Assembly (NCBI GenBank): GCA_023433925.1
Contig: JAEYTO010000001.1
Location: 46,626-110,625, forward strand
Source: Pseudomonadota bacterium
GTDB lineage: Bacteria; Desulfobacterota; Desulfovibrionia; Desulfovibrionales; Desulfovibrionaceae
Length of the DNA: 64,000 nt
Reading direction: 5' to 3'
The translations under genes and the position numbers were made by a program. The notes beneath the pieces were generated by a model that saw nothing but the letters and a program-made list of their open reading frames with translations, made no database searches and was not told where the DNA came from. Within the stretch, counting starts at the first letter, position 1. The number at the start of each line of letters is the position of its first letter. Below are positions 58,701 to 64,000 of this stretch, in pieces.

Positions 58701-59276
58701 CTCCAGGCGTAAGGGCTGGTCGTAGCCCGGCGCGAAAATATCCAGGATGTCACCGCGCATGGACATCTCGCCGGGCGAGCCGACCATGCCTTCGCGGCGG
58801 TAGCCCCAGGCCGCGGCCTGCTCCAGGATCATTTCCGGCGAGAGGTCCTCCCCCTGGCGCAAGGCCATGGAGGCCACATCCGTGACCTTGGGCGGCGGCC
58901 ACTTGGCGAGCAGGTTGTCCACGGTGAGGATGATGCCGCGGCCCTTGCCGCCCATTGCCAAGGCATAAAGCGTCGGCCAGACGGATGCCCAGGAGGCCGC
59001 CTCGGGCTCCTGGGACTCCATGGGCGGAAGCCAGCACCAAGTGCGCTCCCAGGCCGGCCGGACCGCCCGGCCCTGCCTCAAGCCCGCCTCGGAGAGCAGG
59101 TGCAGAAGCGCCCGGGCTTCGTGCAGCTCCCGCAGGCCGGGCACGAGCAGCACCACATTCTCGCCCTTGGAGACGAGCGTCTGGGCGATGAGGGCCTGCG
59201 TGCCTGGGCCGCTCTTGAATATGCGCAGGTGGTCGGTCCTGCGCGCTAGAAAGTGGTCGATTTCTTTGGGCAGCAA
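55797..59276 (-). CDS. mfd: Transcription-repair coupling factor
   Basis: Translocase that removes stalled RNA polymerase and recruits UvrA. About 1159 residues. N-terminal UvrB-like modules (GEMSMRGDILDIFAPGYDQP, LRLEFFGDTLEQIRLFDP), the RNAP-binding CarD-like region (RAGDLLVHRDYGLGRFGGLE, LFLPVDRLRLVQRYQG), helicase motifs (GDVGFGKTEVAMRAAF, LLILDEEQRFGVKHKEKLK, TATPIPRTLQLSLSG, QLRGRVGRSDRQAYAYF) and a C-terminal TRCF domain. The frame is open to 59375, but that start lies within the cheW terminator; the TTG at 59276, 10 nt after AGGAG, is proposed instead. Confidence 0.95.
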   Translation of the reverse strand: MLPKEIDHFLARRTDHLRIFKSGPGTQALIAQTLVSKGENVVLLVPGLRELHEARALLHLLSEAGLRQGRAVRPAWERTWCWLPPMESQEPEAASWASVWPTLYALAMGGKGRGIILTVDNLLAKWPPPKVTDVASMALRQGEDLSPEMILEQAAAWGYRREGMVGSPGEMSMRGDILDIFAPGYDQPLRLEFFGDTLEQIRLFDPSSQRSKADLKEVTILPVAPAILAGAYPSEAKAHWDHLKTTGQINGQVRDELRRKLDEHNGFIFPGLYYPKAVNLKAYFAEDSIYLLSGATDLRSRVEEAHWAWQEFLEGQKRDKRRVVTESALAWPEAEARKVWTEGRQILFENLVLGQKKDGLDLPEKSLEQFSDLFWQPEQRNRPWSALIKALQDWRASARQAILSFHTERGRKKFLALAEQEGLSLSTEYALESRGLFALVSPLDKGMELPWADVRILSEDILQPSKDKPRVARDKSFKGMSSYADLRAGDLLVHRDYGLGRFGGLERLTLGDVANDYLLIHFDAEDKLFLPVDRLRLVQRYQGPEGADPSLDSLRGSRWKHTKERAKKAIEKIAQELVEMYAYRKVAKGFAYGPVNELYWEFEASFGFEETPDQARAIREVIEDMERPEPMDRLVCGDVGFGKTEVAMRAAFRAVLNGKQVALLCPTTVLAEQHYLNFKNRMQGFPISVAQISRFVPKAKQKAVLQAVERGQVDILIGTHRMLSSDVSLPNLGLLILDEEQRFGVKHKEKLKELKKNVDSLTLTATPIPRTLQLSLSGIRGLSVIETPPVDRKPVETALLEKDDGVLKTILARELERGGQTFWVHNRVQSLPGVEEYVRKLAPEARIGSAHGQMPERQLEETIHKFWHGELDILVCTAIIESGLDFPNANTMVVDQAHMFGLGQLYQLRGRVGRSDRQAYAYFVVPSLGSIGDLARKRLQVILDMDFLGAGFQVAMEDLRLRGAGNILGEAQSGQIAKVGLDLFLEMLEEEVRRLKGEVRHETVEPEINFVFPAHIPEKFILDPGERLRYYRALSAARSEEAMAEIVGEMRDRFGHIPQELENFLAVLSLKRALTELQVVRADLYPGRSVLAFRQDNQVIDPEQLLFWLQSRRSWAKLLPPNRLEARIGENDSVSKGLERLKMELEQLRLRAPAAAVNS

Positions 59277-59355
59277 CGTCGCGAGGCTCCTGACAGGTGC
59301 TTGGTGCGTCCAGGGAGAATATGTCCTGGGTCGGACGTGGCAAGGCGTTGGAACA

Positions 59356-59390
59356 CAAAAAGCCGCTCGCGACAAGCGCCGCGAGCGGCT
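59356..59390 (-). terminator. Rho-independent terminator of cheW
   Basis: AGCCGCTCGCG and CGCGAGCGGCT pair over 11 bp around an eight-base loop, followed on the minus strand by TTTTTGTG. Confidence 0.93.
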
Positions 59391-59412
59391 TGAAGCACGC
59401 TCGGCGATCCGG

Positions 59413-59889
59413 CTAGACCTGCGTGAGGACGTTGCGTTCCGCGCGGCTCAGCAGGTGGTTCAGGTCGAGAAGGATGAGCAGCCTGTCCTCCAGCTTGCCC
59501 ACGCCGCTGATATACTCGGATTCCAGCCCCGCGACCACGGGAGGCGGCGGCTCGACCGTGCCGGCGGGTATGCGCAGGACCTCGGAGACCGAATCAACGA
59601 CGAAGCCCACGATCATGGCGCTGATCTCGATGACGATGATGCGGGTGTTCTTGTCATGCCCTCTGGCCTGGAGGCCGAAGCGCTTGCGCAGGTCGATGAT
59701 CGGAATGACCTTGCCGCGCAGGTTGATGACGCCCTCGACAAAGGCCGGCGCACGGGGAACCTTGGTGATCTCCATGGTGCGGATGATCTCCTGCACCTTG
59801 AGGATGTCCACGCCGAACTCCTCGTCGCCGATGCTGAAGGTCACGAGCTGCAAGAGCTCGATATCCTGCTTTTTCTGCGTAGCTTCCAT
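59413..59889 (-). CDS. cheW: Chemotaxis coupling protein CheW
   Basis: 158-residue scaffold linking chemoreceptors to CheA. The SH3-like CheW fold shows LLQLVTFSIGDEEFGVDILK, VQEIIRTMEITKVPRAPAFV, EGVINLRGKVIPIIDLRKRF, VGFVVDSVSEVLRIPAGTVE and LLILLDLNHLL. The conserved NLRG motif is intact. No other chemotaxis gene is nearby, so it is an isolated cheW. It ends before a strong terminator. Confidence 0.95.
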   Translation of the reverse strand: MEATQKKQDIELLQLVTFSIGDEEFGVDILKVQEIIRTMEITKVPRAPAFVEGVINLRGKVIPIIDLRKRFGLQARGHDKNTRIIVIEISAMIVGFVVDSVSEVLRIPAGTVEPPPPVVAGLESEYISGVGKLEDRLLILLDLNHLLSRAERNVLTQV

Positions 59890-60195
59890 GGGCGGGCCTC
59901 GTCATCCCTTGAGGAATGTTCCTGGCAAAGAGAGAAAATGCTCGAATATCTGGGTCGATTTAGCCATATCTGTTTGCCGCTCCGAATGCAACTCCACGGA
60001 CAAGGAGGCATCCTGAATCGTGAAGCCTGCGCAGTCCGCCTGCCTTGCAGGCTATCGCTGTCGAATGGCCCAGGAAAGCATTGTGCTTCATGTCACGGGC
60101 GCCCGCCGCCAATGCGATTGCCGAGAACAGCTTCTTTCAGCATAATCTCGCCGGCATTTGGGAGGCCGTCCGGCCGCCCGAGGAGGTCGCCGAGA

Positions 60196-60417
60196 ATGGG
60201 CCAATTCATGGCGGGTCAAGACAACTACCCGCTCGAAGAGCAGATCAAGACACTTGGAGACGAAGAGCTCCTCGATTTCTGGGAGGAGACGCAATACCTG
60301 GACAGGTTCCTGGAGGAGGAATCGGGACTCCAGGACGAGTCCAACCTTGAGTATGAACGCCTGATCCTCAAGGAGCTGCAGCTCCGCTCTTGCCTGCGGT
60401 CCCTGACCCGAGACTGA
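60196..60417 (+). CDS. Small acidic protein, unknown
   Basis: 73 residues, MGQFMAGQDNYPLEEQIKTL at the start, then LGDEELLDFWEETQYLDRFL and YERLILKELQLRSCLRSLTR. Strongly helical and acidic, without membrane segments. GAGGAGG precedes the ATG by about 10 nt; ATG 60208 is an alternative. Divergent from cheW. No family recognised. Confidence 0.65.
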   Translation: MGQFMAGQDNYPLEEQIKTLGDEELLDFWEETQYLDRFLEEESGLQDESNLEYERLILKELQLRSCLRSLTRD

Positions 60418-60749
60418 GCCGGGCGCGGCGCTTCTCCGCGAGGCAGTCCTCGTCGCCAAGCCCTGCCCGGCCTGCCGCCAGGGCGCGCGGACTGAGGCGC
60501 GGAATCACCATGCGCTTGCAGGCGGCGGCCTCGATCACATAGATGCAATTCGGCATCGGCTCGCACGTTTTCCTTCAATCAGCCTCGGCATCCAATTTCC
60601 TCAATCCGGCGCAACCAGGCTTGTGACGGCTCGGTTTACTTCCATCCAAAGAAGCACTAAGCTGCATGATTTACTGAATGGAGGCTCTTCCATCCCGAAT
60701 GCCTCCAGCGTCCCAAGCGGAACGAAGCCTTGAGCGCACAGGAGCAGCC
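60418..60749. other. Intergenic region before pdxJ
   Basis: About 330 bp. It should contain the pdxJ promoter, and a GC-to-AT shift is visible from 60540 on, but no confident boxes. No gene recognised. Confidence 0.5.
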
Positions 60750-61472
60750 ATGCCCATCCTCGCCGTGAACATCGATCATGTCGCCACGTTGCGCCAGGCC
60801 CGCAAGGGCATGGAGCCCGAGCCCCTGGCCGCCGCCGTGCTCGCCGAGTTGGCGGGGGCCAAGGGCATCATCGTCCATCTGCGGGAGGACCGCCGGCACA
60901 TACAGGATCGCGATGTGGAGCTCCTGCGCAAGACGGTGCAGACAAAATTCAACCTGGAGATGGCCGCGACGCGCGAAATGCAAGCCATCGCCCTGGCCAT
61001 TCGGCCTGACTCGGTCTGTCTCGTGCCCGAGAAGCGCGAGGAGCTGACCACCGAGGGCGGCCTGAACCTCCTGGGACGCGAGAGGGAGCTTGCCGAGTAC
61101 ATCGCGCCCTTGCGCGACGCCGGCATGGCCATCAGTCTGTTCATCGACGCCGACCCGGCCCAGATCGACGCCGCCGGGACAATCGCGCCGGAATATGTCG
61201 AAATCCACACGGGACACTATGCCGACTCGCGGGGACCCAAGCGTGACAACGAGCTGGAGCGCATCATCTCCGGGATCAAGCAGGCCAAGGGCCTCGGTAT
61301 GAAGGTCAACCTCGGCCACGGACTGAACTACACCAATATCCAGGCCTTCCGGGACGAGCCGGGCATCAGCGAGTATTCCATAGGCCACGGCATCGTGTCC
61401 CGAGCCGTGCTCGTCGGCCTGGAGCGGGCGGTGCGCGAGATGGTCGAGATCGTGGAGGGGTTCGCCGGGTAG
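60750..61472 (+). CDS. pdxJ: Pyridoxine 5'-phosphate synthase
   Basis: Last step of DXP-dependent vitamin B6 synthesis, condensing 1-deoxyxylulose 5-phosphate with 3-amino-2-oxopropyl phosphate. It has 240 residues. PdxJ signatures are LAVNIDHVATLRQARKG, IIVHLREDRRHIQDRDV, VCLVPEKREELTTEGGL, VEIHTGHYAD and VNLGHGLNYTNI. ATG 60750 has GGAG at a normal distance; the frame is open 24 codons further. First gene of pdxJ-acpS-nnr-CBS. Confidence 0.97.
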   Translation: MPILAVNIDHVATLRQARKGMEPEPLAAAVLAELAGAKGIIVHLREDRRHIQDRDVELLRKTVQTKFNLEMAATREMQAIALAIRPDSVCLVPEKREELTTEGGLNLLGRERELAEYIAPLRDAGMAISLFIDADPAQIDAAGTIAPEYVEIHTGHYADSRGPKRDNELERIISGIKQAKGLGMKVNLGHGLNYTNIQAFRDEPGISEYSIGHGIVSRAVLVGLERAVREMVEIVEGFAG

Positions 61473-61488
61473 GCGGGCCGAAACGTGC

Positions 61489-61860
61489 ATGATCATCGGC
61501 ATCGGCCTGGACGTGGTGGAGCTGGACCGCATCGGACGGGGCATGGAGCGCCACGGCGAGCGTTTCCTGCGACGCATCCTCACCCAAGCCGAGATCGAGG
61601 CCATGCCGCGCAATGCCGTGCCGTACGCCGCGGCCCGCTTCGCGGCCAAGGAGGCGGCCTCCAAGGCCTTGGGCACGGGCTTCAGGAACGGAGTGTGCCT
61701 GCACAGCTTCGAGGTCCTGGCCCTGCCGAGCGGCAAACCCGAGATCCGCTTCCTGGGCGCCGCGCTGGAGCTGGCCACGGCCAGCGGAGCCAGGATCTTC
61801 CACGTGAGCCTGACCCACGGCCGGGACGTGGCCTCGGCCGTGGTAATACTTGAAGGATAG
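61489..61860 (+). CDS. acpS: Holo-[acyl-carrier-protein] synthase
   Basis: Transfers 4'-phosphopantetheine from CoA to ACP. It has 123 residues. The two Mg2+-binding motifs are GIGLDVVELDRI at the N-terminus and ARFAAKEAASKALGTGF in the middle, plus VSLTHGRDVASAVVI at the end. It starts 16 nt after pdxJ; the pdxJ-acpS pair is a common bacterial arrangement. Confidence 0.96.
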   Translation: MIIGIGLDVVELDRIGRGMERHGERFLRRILTQAEIEAMPRNAVPYAAARFAAKEAASKALGTGFRNGVCLHSFEVLALPSGKPEIRFLGAALELATASGARIFHVSLTHGRDVASAVVILEG

Positions 61861-61882
61861 GCACAGCACTCCGAGGAGCGCC

Positions 61883-63571
61883 ATGTTCTCTCCCCTGCCC
61901 ACCCCGAGCGAAATGACCCACTGGGATCACGTGAGCGCCACCGGATTCGGCCTGCTCCCAGAGCTGCTCATGGAGAACGCCGGCCGCGCGGCCATGTTCG
62001 CCCTGAACGATGCGCTGGCCGTGGGGACGGACGAGTCAGAGCATTTTGCTTTTGAAAACATTCCTCTAGCCATGCGTCGGCATGGCTTGCCGCCGCATGG
62101 GCGGCGGCGCGATTCACTTGCGCCGTCAACGCCGGAGCAAGCGTCTCACAGCCAAACTGCTCTGGCGGACAGGCGCGTTCTCCTCTTGGCAGGGCCGGGC
62201 AACAACGGCGGAGACGCCATGGTCCTGGCCCGACACCTTCATGACGCCGGCGTCGAGGTTCTTCTGCTGCACACCAGGGCCCGGACGGACTACACGGGCG
62301 AGGCGGCCTACCATTTCGACCTGGCCCTGCGGGATGGCGTGCCGGCCCGGCGCGCGGCGGAGGCCGACCTGCGCGACCTGCGCGCATTCGATATCGTGGT
62401 GGACGGCCTGCTGGGTACAGGGCTCTCCGGCGAGCTGCGGCCCGACATGCTCGCCTTCGTGCGCATGGTCAACGACTTAGGCCGGCGCGCCTTCGTGCTG
62501 GCCCTGGACATCCCCTCGGGACTCTCGGGGCTCACGGGAAGGCCGCTGCCCGAAGCGGTACGCGCGGATTGCACCGTGACCTTCGAGGCGGCCAAGCTGG
62601 GGCTCGCCCAGCCCGAGGCCGCGCCCTTCGTGGGCAAGCTGGACGTGCGGCGCATCGGCATCCCACGCGCCGTGCGCCAGGCCCATCCAACCGAGCACAT
62701 GGCCATGACCGCCGGGCTGGCCGCGCTCCTGGAGGAGCCCGGAGCCGGCATGCACAAGGGCACCGCGGGGCACGTGCTCATCCTGGGCGGCTCGGCCGGG
62801 CTGACCGGCGCGCCCATGCTGGCGGCCGTGGCCGCCATGCGCGCCGGCGCCGGGCTGGCCACCATCGCCTGCCCCGCCGGCATCGCCCTGGAGGTCAAGG
62901 CCTCCAGGCCCGAGGTCATGCTCCTGCCGCTGGGCCAGGGCACGCAGTGGACGGCGGACCTCATGGACGAGCTGGCTCCGGCGCTGGAGCGCTTCGACGC
63001 GGTCGTGGCCGGGCCGGGCCTGGGCAGGAGTCCCGGCGCGGCGGGCTTTCTGCGTGCGTACCTCGATACTTCAAGGATACCGACGGTATTCGATGCCGAT
63101 GCGCTCACTGTTTTGGCCTCTGAAAAGGATCTCTTGAAAAAAATCAAAGAGTCGGCAATTGTCACACCCCACCCTGGGGAAATGGCTCGCCTGCTCGGCC
63201 TTGAAACCGCCGAGGTCCAGGCTGATCGTAGCGGATGCAGCCGGAGGCTGGCCCAGGAGTGCGGGGCCGTGTGCGTGCTCAAGGGCGCGGCCAGCCTGGT
63301 CGCCCAGGCGGGACGTCCACTGGCGGTGTCTCCATACCGCGAGCCGAACCTGGCGGTCGCCGGCTCGGGCGACGTGCTCTCCGGGGTAGCCGGCCGCCTC
63401 CTGGCCGGAGGTCTCGATGCGTATCTGGCCGCCTGCCTGAGCGTGCTTTGGCATGGGCACGCAGGCAGGGTCCTGTCCCGGGATTTCCCCTATCGAGGCA
63501 ACATGCCGCTGGAGATCGCGCATGCCCTGCCCCAAGCCATCAAGGAGCTGAAAGGCCATGCTCACCGCTAA
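61883..63571 (+). CDS. nnr: Bifunctional NAD(P)H-hydrate epimerase/dehydratase, interrupted in frame by a repeat element
   Basis: Repairs hydrated NAD(P)H. It has 562 residues. The NnrE epimerase domain starts with LPTPSEMTHWDHVS and LLMENAGRAAMFALNDAL, and resumes with RRVLLLAGPGNNGGDAMVLA and FDIVVDGLLGTGLSG. The NnrD domain has LILGGSAGLTGAPMLAAVAA, VVAGPGLGRSPGAAGF, IVTPHPGEMARLLG and NLAVAGSGDVLSGVAG. Residues ~53-94 (EHFAFENIPLAMRRHGLPPH onwards) are encoded by repeat copy E, exactly 42 codons placed between the first helix and the nucleotide-binding strand. Whether the epimerase still folds is unknown. GAGGAG precedes ATG 61883. Confidence 0.95.
   Translation: MFSPLPTPSEMTHWDHVSATGFGLLPELLMENAGRAAMFALNDALAVGTDESEHFAFENIPLAMRRHGLPPHGRRRDSLAPSTPEQASHSQTALADRRVLLLAGPGNNGGDAMVLARHLHDAGVEVLLLHTRARTDYTGEAAYHFDLALRDGVPARRAAEADLRDLRAFDIVVDGLLGTGLSGELRPDMLAFVRMVNDLGRRAFVLALDIPSGLSGLTGRPLPEAVRADCTVTFEAAKLGLAQPEAAPFVGKLDVRRIGIPRAVRQAHPTEHMAMTAGLAALLEEPGAGMHKGTAGHVLILGGSAGLTGAPMLAAVAAMRAGAGLATIACPAGIALEVKASRPEVMLLPLGQGTQWTADLMDELAPALERFDAVVAGPGLGRSPGAAGFLRAYLDTSRIPTVFDADALTVLASEKDLLKKIKESAIVTPHPGEMARLLGLETAEVQADRSGCSRRLAQECGAVCVLKGAASLVAQAGRPLAVSPYREPNLAVAGSGDVLSGVAGRLLAGGLDAYLAACLSVLWHGHAGRVLSRDFPYRGNMPLEIAHALPQAIKELKGHAHR
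62038..62163 (-). repeat. Dispersed 126-bp palindromic element, copy E, inside nnr
   Basis: 126 bp from AGAGCA to TGCTCT, same orientation as copies C and D. It contains TTGCTTTTGAAAA, the CCATGC-GTCG-GCATGG hairpin, GATTCACTTGCGCCGTCAAC and GCCGGAGCAAGCGTCTC. Flanks here are CA and TG rather than TA. Its length is a multiple of three and the nnr frame runs through it without a stop. Confidence 0.93.
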
Positions 63572-64000
63572 GGACATCATGAGCACCAAGGTCATCACCT
63601 TCACGCCCGACACGGAGATCATCGCCGCCGCCCGGGTGCTTCTGGAGAAGAGGATAAATGGCGCGCCGGTGGTCGAGGGCGACCGGCTCGTGGGCATCCT
63701 GAGCCAGACGGACCTGGTGGCGCAGCAGAAGATCCTGTCCCTGCCCTCGTTGTTCACGATCTTCGACAGCTTCATCCCTCTGCGCTCCTACGAGAAGATC
63801 GACCAGGAGATGAAGAAGATCTCGGCCATGACCGTGGGCGCAGCCATGACGGCCAAGCCCGTGGCCGTGCAGCCCGATACGCCCATCTCGGACATCGCCC
63901 AGATCATGGTGGAGAAGAAGATCCATACCCTGCCCGTGGTCGAGGGCGACCGGCTCGTGGGTGTCGTGGGCAAGGAAGACGTCCTGCGCACGCTGCTCGG
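63558..64000 (+). CDS. CBS-domain protein (runs off the window edge)
   Basis: At least 147 codons are visible. Two tandem CBS motifs: KDIMSTKVITFTPDTEIIAA with KRINGAPVVEGDRLVGILSQ, and VGAAMTAKPVAVQPDTPISD with KKIHTLPVVEGDRLVGVVGK. Stand-alone CBS pairs bind adenosyl ligands and often act as energy sensors; the partner is unknown. The start overlaps the nnr stop by 14 bp, so it is in the pdxJ-acpS-nnr operon. The C-terminus lies beyond the window. Confidence 0.9.
   Translation, partial: MLTAKDIMSTKVITFTPDTEIIAAARVLLEKRINGAPVVEGDRLVGILSQTDLVAQQKILSLPSLFTIFDSFIPLRSYEKIDQEMKKISAMTVGAAMTAKPVAVQPDTPISDIAQIMVEKKIHTLPVVEGDRLVGVVGKEDVLRTLL

Overview
The window looks like chromosomal DNA from a high-GC deltaproteobacterium of the Desulfovibrionales. 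The best pointers are an adenylate kinase whose LID carries the C-x5-H-x15-C-x2-C metal site known from Desulfovibrio gigas, a precorrin-2 dehydrogenase/HemX/HemA cluster of the kind used where heme is made through siroheme, a nickel-uptake NikK/CbiM pair, and a long housekeeping block (rpsT-glyS-glyQ-recO-rodZ-surA-like-mfd-cheW-pdxJ-acpS-nnr). A Desulfocurvibacter- or Desulfovibrio-type host is inferred from gene content only.

Layout. 1-3300: proS (cut by the window edge), ispG and a PAPS-reductase-like PP-loop protein on the minus strand, then a PNPOx-like protein. 3308-3480: tRNA-Arg(ACG) with promoter and terminator. 3806-5772: a biotin ECF importer operon, bioY-bioM-bioN. 5900-11280: small unknown proteins, a rhodanese, a beta-hydroxyacid dehydrogenase with a methyltransferase, a MuiA-like exported protein and a Nudix hydrolase. 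11446-13165: cbiM and nikK, then SRP RNA and tRNA-Ser(GGA). 13496-17330: DUF2892 protein, SDR oxidoreductase and ppsA. 17495-24376: a FemAB-like acyltransferase, an SRPBCC protein, an unusual OYE-type oxidoreductase fused to universal-stress domains, and two glycosyltransferases. 24502-27690: the tetrapyrrole operon. 28090-29337: a GAF/HD-GYP phosphodiesterase. 29632-36272: a complete type I secretion operon (tolC, FecR-RTX substrate, ABC ATPase, HlyD), divergent from a CHASE2 adenylate cyclase. 39051-44754: a glycosyltransferase, an MBL hydrolase, tilS, a rhomboid remnant and two tandem outer-membrane barrels. 45390-47792: adk, a ferredoxin-nitroreductase and an unknown. 48158 to the end: the housekeeping block and a CBS-domain protein.

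The most unusual signal is a dispersed, structured element of about 126 bp, present in five copies (27689, 29494, 47193, 53459, 62038). It has imperfect terminal inverted repeats starting AGAGCA, internal hairpins, and TA next to several ends, like a MITE. Four copies lie just 3' of genes. Two of them complete the stop codon of the gene before them. The fifth lies inside nnr and adds exactly 42 in-frame codons to the NnrE domain while leaving the rest of the protein intact. Coding palindromic elements of this sort are best known from Rickettsia.

Most genes are close-packed, with ATGA overlaps or gaps of a few bases, so operon calls are fairly secure. All assignments were made by reading motifs and translations by eye; no database search was run.
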